A stretch of 64,000 nt of DNA, from assembly GCA_947650365.1 (NCBI GenBank), contig OX393549.1:89231156-89295155 (forward strand), given 5' to 3'. The position numbers and the translations under genes are program-made. Below the pieces are notes generated by a model. The model saw nothing but the letters and a program-made list of their open reading frames with translations, did not search any database and was not told the DNA's origin. The stretch is from Chamaelirium japonicum (taxonomy: Eukaryota > Streptophyta > Magnoliopsida > Liliales > Melanthiaceae). This document shows positions 39,807 to 56,899 of this stretch, in pieces. Numbering within the stretch: position 1 is the stretch's first letter; each line of letters begins with the position of its first letter.

Positions 39807-40080
39807 CAGTTATAGATATAAACCATTTTTTTAACAAATACATGTTAATTGCAGGAGCAGGGCGGCGTCAGGGGATCTATGAGAGCACCAGCGTTGGTGG
39901 TGGGCGGGCGTGGTTGAGATAGGGCGGCGTCATGGGATCGATGAGAGCACCGACGTTGGTGGCGGGCGGGGGTGGTTGAGATAGGACATGTATCATCTCT
40001 CAGTTCTGGATTGTGTAAATATTATTTTGTAATATATGGTTATTTTTTGTTCTTGTCTATAATTGTCGGCCGGGAACTGT
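39807..40080 (+). repeat. Non-satellite tail of higher-order block, copy 1
   Basis: A 274-bp segment that breaks the satellite. After a T-rich lead there is a possible acceptor (TTAATTGCAG|GAGCAGG), then two direct copies of a roughly 62-bp GC-rich unit (GGGCGGCGTCANGGGATC and GTGGTGGGCGGG type), then an AT-rich stretch that looks like a 3' untranslated end. It may be the displaced last exon and 3' end of a transposase transcript. Confidence 0.8.
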
Positions 40081-43000
40081 GGTCAAATATCCAATTAGAA
40101 CCCGCTCGCAAGTCCGAAATACGGAATAATTCCAAGTTCGAATTATCGGATGCCGATCCGATGACGATCGGATCGAATCCAAACCTATTTCATATCCGAA
40201 ACACGCTAACTTATGATTTTCCAACACTTAGACTCTAAATCGGTGAATCGGAACGTAAATTGGTCAAATATCCAATTAGAACCCGCTCGCAAGTCCGAAA
40301 TACGGAATAATTCCAACTTTGAATTACCGGATGCCGATCCGATGACGATCGGATCGAATCCAAACCTATTTCATATCCGAAACACGCTAACTTATGATTT
40401 TCCAACACTTAGACTCTAAATCGGTGAATCGGAGCGTAAATTGGTCAAATATCCAATTAGAACCCGCTCGCAAGTCCGAAATACGGAATAATTCCAAGTT
40501 CGAATTATCGGATGCCGATCCGATGACGATCGGATCGAATCCAAACCTATTTCATATCCGAAACACGCTAACTTATGATTTTCCAACACTTAGACTCTAA
40601 ATCGGTGAATCGGAGTGTAAATTGGTCAAATATCAAATAAGAACCCGCTCGCAAGTCCGAAATACGGAATAATTCCAAGTTCGAATTATCGGATGCCGAT
40701 CCGATGATGATCCGATTGAATCCAAACCTATTTCATATCCGAAACACGCTAACTTATGATTTTCCAACACTTAGACTCTAAATCGGTGAATCGGAGCGTA
40801 AATTGGTCAAATATCAACTTAGAACCCACTCGCAAGTCCGAAATACGGAATAATTCCAAGTTCGAATTATCGGATGCCGATCCGATGATGATCCGATCGA
40901 ATCCAAACCTATTTCATATCCGAAACACGCTAACTTATGATTTTCCAACACTTAGACTCTAAATCGGTGAATCGGAACGTAAATTGGTCAAATATCCAAT
41001 TAGAACCCGCTCGCAAGTCCGAAATACGGAATAATTCCAACTTCAAATTACCGGATGCCGATCCGATGACGATCGGATCGAATCCAAACCTATTTCATAT
41101 CCGAAACACGCTAACTTATGATTTTCCAACACTTAGACTCTAAATCGGTGAATCGGAGCGTAAATTGGTCAAATATCCAATTAGAACCCGCTCGCAAGTC
41201 CAAAATACGGAATAATTCCAAGTTCGAATTATCGGATGCCGATCCGATGACGATCGGATCAAATCCAAACCTATTTCATATCCGAAACACGCTAACTTAT
41301 GATTTTCCAACACTTAGACTCTAAATCGGTGAATCGGAGCGTAAATTGGTCAAATATCAAATTAGAACCCGCTCGCAAGTCCGAAATACGGAATAATTCC
41401 AAGTTCGAATTATCGGATGCCGATCCGATGATGATCCGATCGAATCCAAACCTATTTCATATCCGTAACACGCTAACTTATGATTTTCCAACACTTAGAC
41501 TCTAAATCGGTGAATCGGAGCGTAAATTGGTCAAATATCAAATTAGAACCCGCTCGCAAGTCCGAAATACGGAATAATTCCAAGTTCGAATTATCGGATG
41601 CCGATCCGATGATGATCCGATCGAATCTAAACCTATTTCATATCCGAAACACGCTAACTTATGATTTTCCAACACTTAGATTCTAAATCGGTGAATCGGA
41701 GCGTAAATTGGTCAAATATCCAATTAGAACCCGCTCACAAGTCCGAAATACGGAATAATTCCAAGTTCGAATTATCGGATGCCGATCCGATGATGATCGG
41801 ATCGAATCCAAACCTATTTCATATCCGAAACACGCTAACTTATGATTTTCCAACACTTAGACTCTAAATCGGTGAATCGGAGCGTAAATTGGTCAAATAT
41901 CAAATTAGAACCCGCTCGCAAGTCCGAAATACAGAATAATTCCAAGTTCGAATTATCGGATGCCGATCCGATGATGATCCGATCGAATCCAAACCTAATT
42001 TCATATCCGAAACACGCTAACTTATGATTTTCCAACACTTAGACTCTAAATCGGTGAATCGAAACGTAAATTGGTCAAATATCCAATTAGAACCCGCTCG
42101 CAAGTCCGAAATACGGAATAATTCCAACTTCGAATTACCGGATGCCGATCCGATGACGATCGGATCGAATCCAAACTTATTTCATATCCGAAACACGCTA
42201 ACTTATGATTTTCCAACACTTAGACTCTAAATCGGTGAATCGGAGCGTAAATTGGTCAAATATCCAATTAGAACCCGCTCGCAAGTCCGAAATACGGAAT
42301 AATTCCAAGTTCGAATTATCGGATGCCGATCCGATGACGATCGGATCGAATCCAAACCTATTTCATATCCGAAACACGCTAACTTATGATTTTCCAACAC
42401 TTAGACTCTAAATCGGTGAATCGGAGCGTAAATTGGTCAAATATCAAATTAGAACCCGCTCGCAAGTCCGAAATACGGAATAATTCCAAGTTCGAATTAT
42501 CGGATGCCGATCCGATGATGATCCGATCGAATCCAAACCTATTTCATATCCGAAACACGCTAACTTATTATTTTCCAACACTTAGACTCTAAATCGGTGA
42601 ATCGGAGCGTAAATTGGTCAAATATCCAATTAGAACCCGCTCGCAAGTCCGAAATACGGAATAAATCCAACTTCGAATTATCGGATGCCGATCCGATGAC
42701 GATCGGATCGAATCCAAACCTATTTCATATCCAAAACACGCTAACTTATGATTTTCCAACACTTAGACTCTAAATCGGTGAATCGGAGCATAAATTGGTC
42801 AAATATCCAATTAGAACCCGCTCGCAAGTCCGAAATACGGAATAATTCCAAGTTCGAATTATCGAATGCCGATCCGATGACGATCCGATCGAATCCAAAC
42901 CTAGCTATTTCATATCCGAAACACGCTAAGTTATGATTTTTCAACACTTAGACTCTAAATCGGTGAATCGGAGCGTAAATTGGTCAAATATCCAATTAGA

Positions 43001-43135
43001 ACCCGCTCGCAAGTCCGAAATACGGAATAATTCCAAGTTCGAATTATCGGATGCCGATAATTCTACGATCGGATTGAATCCAAACATATTTCAAAACCGA
43101 AACACGCTAACTTATCATTTTTTAACGCTTAGACT
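40081..43135 (+). repeat. 181-bp satellite, higher-order block 2
   Basis: About 17 monomers. With its tail the block is 3329 bp long, one monomer shorter than its neighbours. It starts abruptly within a monomer (GGTCAAATATCC) after the previous tail. Confidence 0.9.
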
Positions 43136-43409
43136 CAGTTATAGATATAAACCATTTTTTTAACAAATACATGTTAATTGCAGGAGCAGGGCGGCGTCAG
43201 GGGATCTATGAGAGCACCAGCGTTGGTGGTGGGCGGGCGTGGTTGAGATAGGGCGGCGTCATGGGATTGATGAGAGCACCGACGTTGGTGGCGGGCGGGG
43301 GTGGTTGAGATAGGACATGTATCATCTCTCAGTTCTGGATTGTGTAAATATTATTTTGTAATATATGGTTATTTTTTGTTCTTGTCTATAATTGTCGGCC
43401 GGGAACTGT
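43136..43409 (+). repeat. Non-satellite tail of higher-order block, copy 2
   Basis: Near-identical to 39807-40080, with the same length and the same abrupt return to satellite. Confidence 0.9.
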
Positions 43410-46400
43410 GGTCAAATATCCAATTAGAACCTGCTCGCAAGTCCGAAATACGGAATAATTCCAAGTTCGAATTATCGGATGCCGATCCGATGACGATCGG
43501 ATCGAATCCAAACCTATTTCATATCCGAAACACGCTAACTTATGATTTTCCAACACTTAGACTCTAAATCGGTGAATCGGAACGTAAATTGGTCAAATAT
43601 CTAATTAGAACCCGCTCGCAAGTCCGAAATACGGAATAATTCCAACTTTGAATTACCGGATGCCGATCTGATGACGATCGGATCGAATCCAAACCTATTT
43701 CATATCCGAAACACGCTAACTTATGATTTTCCAACACTTAGACTCTAAATCGGTGAATCGGAGCGTAAATTGGTCAAATATCCAATTAGAACCCGCTCGC
43801 AAGTCCGAAATACGGAATAATTCCAAGTTCGAATTATCGGATGCCGATCCGATGACGATCGGATCGAATCCAAACCTATTTCATATCCGAAACACGCTAA
43901 CTTATGATTTTCCAACACTTAGACTCTAAATCGGTGAATAGGAGTGTAAATTGGTCAAATATCAAATTAAAACCCGCTCGCAAGTCCGAAATACGGAATA
44001 ATTCCAAGTTCGAATTATCGGATGCCGATCTGATGATGATCCGATCGAATCCAAACCTATTTCATATCCGAAACACGCTAACTTATGATTTTCCAACACT
44101 TAGACTCTAAATCGGTGAATCGGAGCGTAAATTGGTCAAATATCAACTTAGAACCCGCTCGCAAGTCCGAAATACAGAATAATTCCAAGTTCGAATTATC
44201 GGATGCCGATCCGATGATGATCCGATCGAATCCAAACCTATTTCATATCCGAAACACGCTAACTTATGATTTTCCAACACTTAGACTCTAAATCGGTGAA
44301 TCGGAACGTAAATTGGTCAAATATCCAATTAGAACCCGCTCGCAAGTCCGAAATACGGAATAATTCCAACTTCGAATTACCGGATGCCGATCCGATGACG
44401 ATCGGATCGAATTCAAACCTATTTCATATCCGAAACACGCTAACTTATGATTTTCCAACACTTAGACTCTAAATCGGTGAATCGGAGCGTAAATTGGTCA
44501 AATATCCAATTAGAACCCGCTCGCAAGTCCAAAATACGGAATAATTCCAAGTTCGAATTATCGGATGCCGATCCGATGACGATCGGATCAAATCCAAACC
44601 TATTTCATATCCGAAACACGCTAACTTATGATTTTCCAACACTTAGACTCTAAATCGGTGAATCGAAGCGTAAATTGGTCAAATATCAAATTAGAACCCG
44701 CTCGCAAGTCCGAAATACGGAATAATTCCAAGTTCGAATTATCGGATGCCGATCTGATGATGATCCGATCGAATCCAAACCTATTTCATATCCGTAACAC
44801 GCTAACTTATGATTTTCCAACACTTAGACTCTAAATCGGTGAATCGGAGCGTAAATTGGTCAAATATCAAATTAGAACCCGCTCGCAAGTCCGAAATATG
44901 GAATAATTCCAAGTTCGAATTATCGGATGCCGATCCGATGATGATCCGATCGAATCTAAACCTATTTCATATCCGAAACACGCTAACTTATGATTTTCCA
45001 ACACTTAGATTCTAAATCGGTGAATCGGAGCGTAAATTGGTCAAATATCCAATTAGAACCCGCTCGCAAGTCCGAAATACGGAATAATTCCAAGTTCGAA
45101 TTATCGGATGCCGATCCGATGATGATCCGATCGAATCCAAACCTATTTCATATCCGAAACACGCTAACTTATGATTTTCCAACACTTAGACTCTAAATCG
45201 GTGAATCGGAACGTAAATTGGTCAAATATCCAATTAGAACCCGCTCGCAAGTCCGAAATACGGAATAATTCCAACTTCGAATTACCGGATGCCGATCCGA
45301 TGACGATCGGATCGAATCCAAACTTATTTCATATCCGAAACACGCTAACTTATGATTTTCCAACACTTAGACTCTAAATCGGTGAATCGGAGCGTAAATT
45401 GGTCAAATATCCAATTAGAACCCGCTCGCAAGTCCGAAATACGGAATAATTCCAAGTTCGAATTATCGGATGCCGATCCGATGACGATCGGATCGAATCC
45501 AAACCTATTTCATATCCGAAACACGCTAACTTATGATTTTCCAACACTTAGACTCTAAATCGGTGAATCGGAGCGTAAATTGATCAAATATCAAATTAGA
45601 ACCCGCTCGCAAGTCCGAAATACAGAATAATTCCAAGTTCGAATTATCGGATGCCGATCCGATAATGATCCGATCAAATCCAAACCTATTTCATATCCGA
45701 AACACGCTAACTTATGATTTTCCAACACTTAGACTCTAAATCGGTGAATCGGAGCGTAAATTGGTCAAATATCAAATTAGAACCCGCTCGCAAGTCCGAA
45801 ATATGAAATAATTCCAAGTTCGAATTATCGGATGCCGATCCGATGATAATCCGATCGAATCCAAACCTATTTCATATCTGAAACATGCTAACTTATGATT
45901 TTCCAACACTTAGACTCTAAATCGGTGAATCGGAACGTAAATTGGTCAAATATCCAATTAGAACCCGCTCGCAAGTCCGAAATACGGAATAATTCCAAGT
46001 TCGAATTATCGGATGCCGATCCGATGACGATCGGATCGAATCCAAACCTATTTCATATCCGAAACACGCTAACTTATGATTTTCCAACACTTAGACTCTA
46101 AATCGGTGAATCGGAGCGTAAATTGGTCAAATATCCAATTAGAACCCGCTCGCAAGTCCGAAATACGGAATAAATCCAACTTCGAATTATCGGATGCCGA
46201 TCCGATGACGATCGGATCGAATCCAAACCTATTTCATATCCGAAACACGCTAACTTATGATTTTCCAACACTTAGACTCTAAATCGGTAAATCGGAGCAT
46301 AAATTGGTCAAATATCCAATTAGAACCAGCTCTCAAGTCCGAAATACGGAATAATTCCAAGTTCGAATTATCGAATGCCGATCCGATGACGATCCGATCG

Positions 46401-46644
46401 AATCCAAACCTAGCTATTTCATATCCGAAACACGCTAAGTTATGATTTTTCAACACTTAGACTCTAAATCGGTGAATCGGAGCGTAAATTGGTCAAATAT
46501 CCAATTAGAACCCGCTCGCAAGTCCGAAATACGGAATAATTCCAAATTCGAATTATCGGATGCCGATAATTCTACGATCGGATCGAATCCAAACCTATTT
46601 CAAAACCGAAACACGCTAACTTATCATTTTTTAACGCTTAGACT
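43410..46644 (+). repeat. 181-bp satellite, higher-order block 3
   Basis: About 18 monomers. The block plus tail is 3509 bp. Monomer order largely matches block 2, including the CTAG-insert monomer near 46411 just before the tail. Confidence 0.9.
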
Positions 46645-46918
46645 CAGTTATAGATATAAACCATTTTTTTAACAAATACATGTTAATTGCAGGAGCAGGG
46701 CGGCGTCAGGGGATCTATGAGAGCACCAGCGTTGGTGGTGGGCGGGCGTGGTTGAGATAGGGCGACGTCATGGGATCGATGAGAGCACCGACGTTGGTGG
46801 CGGGCGGGGGTGGTTGAGATAGGACATGTATCATCTCTCAGTTCTGGATTGTGTAAATATTATTTTGTAATATATGGTTATTTTTTGTTCTTGTCTATAA
46901 TTGTCGACCGGGAACTGT
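46645..46918 (+). repeat. Non-satellite tail of higher-order block, copy 3
   Basis: Third copy of the tail. Here it is followed not by satellite but by unique AT-rich sequence leading to the right end of the CACTA element. This copy is therefore probably the ancestral position. Confidence 0.88.
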
Positions 46919-47096
46919 GGTAATATTTGATAATTTGCTGTAATTTTTTATCAATTTAGGTAAAATTTTAAAATTTGCGGTAATATTTTATAAATTGTGG
47001 TAATATTTGATAAATTGTGGTAATATATTGTGGTATTGAATCACAGGAATTAATTAACATTATTTAGGTAAATTTATTAAAAAAAAAAACATACTT
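46919..47096. repeat. AT-rich short tandem repeat
   Basis: Degenerate units of the TTGTGGTAATATTTGATAAA type repeat about five times between the last tail and the subterminal region. Confidence 0.6.
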
Positions 47097-47625
47097 ATTA
47101 CCGACGGAAATTAATTATTCCGTCGGTAATAATATTTTTATTTTTTTTAAATTATTAGTAATGTGCCGACGGCATATAATATCCGTCGGTAATATATATA
47201 TTATTACCGACGGGTAATATATATATGCGTCGGTAATAGATATAGTATTACCGACGGTTATATAAATTTTGTCGGTAATATATATATTATTACCGACGGG
47301 TAATATATATGTGTCGGTAATATATATAGTATTACCGACAGGATAGACTATACCCGTCGGTAAAATGGTTATATATTACCGACGTATTATTATGTTTCGT
47401 CGGTAATACTATATTATATTAGTTTTTAATTGATTAAATATTACCGACGGCTTTAATATTACCGTCGGTATTAATTATTATTACCGACGGTAATAATTAG
47501 TCCGTCGTATTGTTTTCCCCGACGCCTTCTTTCCCGACAGCCAGCGACGGAAATATCTTCCATCGCTATAGAACATTACCGACGGAATTTTAATATTACC
47601 GACGGATATTGTCCGTCGGTAATAA
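47097..47625. repeat. Right subterminal repeats of the CACTA element
   Basis: Some twenty copies of ACCGACGG or CCGTCGGT in alternating orientation, mostly within TATTACCGACGG. This mirrors the left end and supports a common binding protein, probably the TnpA-like product. Confidence 0.85.
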
Positions 47626-47642
47626 CTGTTTTTTTTATAGTG

Positions 47643-47947
47643 CCAAGCTACCTTGGGCAATTTAATGCCGGTTTGTCAAGCCTTTCTAGACACCGTAGGC
47701 AATGGAATATTCCAATGACGACTTATAGTCTTTTCTAAAATGTATGCTTCTAATTAACCTTGTAAAAAATAATTTTTGCAACTAGTAACTAGTAGCAACT
47801 AATAGATAGCACGGAATAATGTCTAATAGATGATCACGTAGGCTAACAGATGATTAGTGAGCAAGTTACAAAGAAAATAATGATTAATCCTTTTCACTAA
47901 TATGGATACGTATGAACGATTAAATTATAGCAATAAGTTTCTTGAAT
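47643..47947 (-). other. Copia leader between the 5' LTR and the CACTA insertion
   Basis: About 305 bp with no coding potential, ending at the CCA target duplication. On the minus strand it directly follows the 5' LTR. It contains no recognisable primer-binding site next to the LTR. Confidence 0.6.
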
Positions 47948-48973
<1,026 letters not shown>

Positions 48974-48978
48974 TATAT

Positions 48979-49591
48979 ATATATATATATATAAGTTGTT
49001 AATAGGGTACACTTACGGTACCGTACTTATCGCATGCCGTATTATATGTACTATAGTTGTTAATAGGGTACACTTGCATATATAGCTAAACACATGCACT
49101 GTATAGGCCTACCATGAAGGTTTACATACCAAAGGTAATGGATGAGGTAAGGGGAATGACTTGACAGCTAAAGTGGCCTATCTCTATCCCCTTGGGGCTT
49201 GGGGATCAGATTTGATGGTGGCGTGGGTGATAGAGTTCAACGCAGAGCATTGGGTTGGAGGCATGCATGTGCCCTAAAGCTCTAATAGCTTCCACATTAT
49301 CATCATTTGATGTCTAACCATCACGTGCCTCAGCAGTCCATGGGAGTACGTACGTGATCTTCATTCGCGATGAGTTTCTGCATGGAAACAAACAAAACGA
49401 TCAAGTGGTGCAAAATTTTCGCACGCTAGGCCGACCTATGTGGGCTCCACAATCTCTGGTAGGCCCATATATCACATCACTTTGTGGGGGCACTCACAGC
49501 CTGCGTGGGACCAACAAAGTAGGTTTTATCCCAGCGTTGCTATTTGGACACATGAGGGAACACGAAAGTGGACACAAACAGGAGTACGTGG
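48979..49591. other. Spacer, no gene
   Basis: It begins with a short TA tail, then AGTTGTTAATAGGGTACACT twice (about 48994 and 49054). The remainder shows no gene, RNA or transposon that can be supported. Confidence 0.4.
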
Positions 49592-50622
49592 CTATTTTTT
49601 TTTTTTGAGAACCCCTCCTGAGGAGGGAGGGAGGGTTTGGCGGACCCCAACCAGAATCAATTAAAACTCAAGTCAAAATATTGTTACAAAACAAAGAGGT
49701 CTCCTCCCCTAGCTTGTCACGCCAAGGAATAATCCAAGTCCTGAAAAGAGAAGTAACTGACTGCCGTAGTTTCTCCTGCCCGGCCGAAGTAGCATTGAAG
49801 ATCCGATTATTCCGCTCAAGCCAGATTACCCACACGATCGCCATGACCAACAAATCCCAAGGTTTTCGGATCCCCAGTGGGACTCTCCTCCTCCTCCAAG
49901 AGCTCCAAAGACCTCGCAAAGACCGCGGGTGCGAGAGTATACCGGCCTTGCCTTCGAAATGGTCCCACAGCTGCCGAGCAAAGGGGCACCCAAGCAACAG
50001 ATGCGATGAAGTTTCCTCCTCCACGTTGCAGAAAGTACAGAGAGCGTCCGAAGCTTGGGGATGATGCCGCCGCAACAAATTTGCCTTAGTAAGGATCTTA
50101 TTCCTCGAGGCCATCAGGGAGAAAATCTGAACCTTCGAAGGCGCCTTCGTCCTCCAAATGGCCTTCGACGGTCTGTGGCGTTGAACTCGAGGGAGGAGAT
50201 GCTCGTAAAAAGATCTCACAGAGAAAAGGCCGGAGGAGGAGCAGTTCCACCGCACAGCATCCCGCTCGGCTGTGAAGGAGGCCGCCTGCAAAATTTCATA
50301 TAGATCCTGCAGCTCCCGCCGACTATCCCGATCTAACAGAGCCCGAAGCTTAATATTCCATCCGATCGAGCCCAGCCTCCGACTGGCCTGGGATCGGACC
50401 GAAGCTATCTTGTTACGGGCCAAAGAGAAAAGAGACGGGAAGAGATGCTCCAAAGGCCTATCTCCGAGCCAAGTGTCACGCCAAAATCTGATGTCCCTCC
50501 CATCGCCTAAGAAAAGAGAGGTCGCATCCCTGTAGAGGTCCTTGACCTTTAGGACACCTCTCCAAAAATGAGAAATTTTACCAGAGACTCTACTCCGTGC
50601 GTGCAGAGGGGAGAATCTTAGG
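49592..50622 (-). pseudogene. 5'-truncated LINE, C-terminal zf-RVT region
   Basis: On the minus strand the segment ends in a poly(A) tail (A run at 49592-49605), as LINE insertions do. Upstream is an open stretch of 261 codons and further in-frame sequence. It shows FWRDTWLGDRPL near the start, AIWRTKAPSKVQIFSLMASR and the zf-RVT cysteine/histidine block (CTFCNVEEETSSHLLLGCPF), then LLVMAIVWVIWLERNNRIF. This is the C-terminal end of a plant L1-type ORF2 protein. The reverse transcriptase and endonuclease are missing, so it is a dead 5'-truncated copy. The 5' limit near 50622 is approximate. Confidence 0.88.
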
Positions 50623-50768
50623 GGTCCTTTGGCATCGTTCAGGAACCTACTGTTTCTATTCCCGATTCCTTATTTTAAAAGCAACGGTTAGTATTAGTTT
50701 CGCTAGAATAAAGAGTTGGAAACTAAATTTTATCACTATGTGCATTTTTTTACAAATCATCAAATCTA

Positions 50769-50779
<11 letters not shown>
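50623..50779. other. Spacer with a possible element end
   Basis: It begins GGGGTCCTTTGGCATCGTTC, which looks like a MITE terminus, but no matching partner is seen in the window. Confidence 0.2.

Positions 50780-52964
<2,185 letters not shown>

Positions 52965-53054
<90 letters not shown>
52965..53054. repeat. (TA)n microsatellite
   Basis: 90 bp of TA repeat between elements G and H. Confidence 0.95.
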
Positions 53055-55395
<2,341 letters not shown>

Positions 55396-55628
55396 CCCAG
55401 TTGTACGTTGCACAGCTGGAATTATCCCATTATATGAGGTGTGTGTCCTGTTCTCTGAGTGCTTGGCCGGTCCATAAAAAAAAAGGATAATCCATATCCA
55501 TTTTCGTGTCCGATTGGCCACTTTGGATCGAATAGAAGCATCTATGATCTTGTGTGTGTGCGAGCGCACAATTTGATAAAAGTTGCAGTCTTTAAAGTCA
55601 AATAAACTTAGCCAATGAGATCAATTGG
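55396..55628. other. Spacer, nothing identified
   Basis: No gene or repeat beyond a short (TG)n stretch near 55550. Confidence 0.3.
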
Positions 55629-55786
55629 CAATGCTATGCATACACCCCGTGTATGCATTGTGGTGCAATCTTGCCGCAAGGGGCGTGGGATGGATCAGAT
55701 CCTGAAGGATGATGCCGCGGCTCTTGCAGCGAGGATGCAGCCAATGCATACACAGCGTGTACGTGCAGCATCGCTCTCGGCAAATG
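55629..55786. mobile_element. Small imperfect palindrome, likely MITE
   Basis: GGCAATGCTATGCATACACC at the left pairs imperfectly with the right end around GTACGTGCAGCATCGCTC. GTGTATGCATTG pairs with CAATGCATACAC, and the GC-rich centre is also partly complementary. It resembles the GC-rich element B class in size but is not in a TA tract. Confidence 0.5.
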
Positions 55787-56440
55787 GGTGGAATCTCATC
55801 GATCAGCTTGATCATCTTGGTCAATTACATGGATCGCATCGATCGCCACCACATCGAACATGGTCAAATTGGCTACCTTTAAGTACTTTAAGGATCGAGC
55901 ATATCAACCTAATCCAGCTAGTGGAGCTCCAAATGAAAATCGCAGTCTAGGGCACCTAATGCATGCATGGTCTCTGCTCTTGTCCCCATGCATGACCCTC
56001 CCCCGGCCTTGTGATTCTCTCCCATGGGGTGGGGGGGGGGGGGGGGGGGGGGGGGGGACGGCTAGCTAGGATCCTCCACCTCGCAACTTGCCCATGATTC
56101 TCCCTTCGGTCCGGATTGAATTCAACACGGGCCGGGCCTCAAAGGTAGTCACACACATGTGCAAAGATTCGCCATTAATTGTACTCAAGCTTCAGAGGCG
56201 GCCATGCATTTCTTGTGAGCTTCTCTTTCTTTGTCGGTGCCATCGATTCCTTCTCCTCTCCTTTACGTACTTGGCGTGTAACACCATGATCTGCAGGACG
56301 TCCCTTTATTCTATTCGGTGTCGGAAAGAAGGTTTTGGTTTTGAAGACCAGAGATCAAAAGGCCAGCTTGAGGGAGATCACCACCAACCTTCCCGGTGGC
56401 CCGCCGAATCCTTCCATGCTTCAACTCGTTTGGTTGCCTA
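55787..56440. other. Spacer with a homopolymeric G run
   Basis: No gene is supported. A run of 27 G residues lies at 56031-56057 and could form G-quadruplexes, or be a length-uncertain assembly position. Confidence 0.5.
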
Positions 56441-56454
56441 CTAATGGTGACTAT

Positions 56455-56486
<32 letters not shown>

Positions 56487-56524
56487 CATTTGCCTAACAT
56501 GCATGTGCCGTCTTGCGTGGAGCC

Positions 56525-56697
56525 AGCATGGTCTGCATGGGAGTGGAGAAAAGGAGACAATTCACACGTGTCAGAGACCAATATTCCCCAAGTGTTTAGG
56601 ACTGGTTGACCGTTGACGTCGTTAGTCAGCATACTCTGCATGGGAGTAGAGAAAAGGAGACAATTCACACGTGTTTGGGCCTGGTTGACCGTTGACA
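56525..56697 (+). repeat. Imperfect direct duplication
   Basis: TCTGCATGGGAGTGGAGAAA, then GGAGACAATTCACACGTG, and later CTGGTTGACCGTTGAC, occur at 56532-56617 and again at 56636-56697 with a shorter spacer. A (GA)n tract lies just upstream (56457-56486). Confidence 0.7.
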
Positions 56698-56899
56698 CGT
56701 ATGCGTTTTGGGAGCCTCTTTTTAATGGACCGATCCAGTGGGAGTCAGAAGTCGTCTTAGGCTGGTTGTGGGGGAGGCAGTGGGCTGGGCTTGTCTTGTA
56801 AGCCCGCAAAACTTGGGCTTGATGTAAAACCGCATGGATCGGGCTCGGACTCAAAAAACAAACCCGCTTAAGAAATGAAGTCCACCTTTATGATACAAA

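Larger units (their letters stand above)
15634..47642 (+). mobile_element. Giant CACTA (En/Spm) DNA transposon, 32 kb
   Basis: The left terminus is CACTACAAGAAATAGGG and the right terminus, read inwards, is CACTATAAAAAAAACAG: an imperfect terminal inverted repeat with the diagnostic CACTA. The trinucleotide CCA flanks it at 15631-15633 and 47643-47645, the 3-bp target duplication expected of this superfamily. Both ends carry dense CCGACGG/CCGTCGG subterminal motifs. Inside are a TNP2 transposase gene and two inverted copies of a TnpA-like gene. The remainder is mainly a 181-bp satellite. It interrupts the copia leader, so it arrived after the retrotransposon. It is large for CACTA, and most of the excess length is satellite. 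Confidence 0.95.

Noticed and set aside
21700..46672. Dozens of near-identical open frames of about 68 codons
   Set aside because: They recur once per 181-bp monomer, shift frame between monomers, appear on whichever strand the satellite faces, and accumulate changes without regard to codon position. They are by-products of the satellite.
21520..46918. CRISPR-like regular repeats
   Set aside because: The repeats are contiguous 181-bp monomers without unique spacers, inside a plant transposon.
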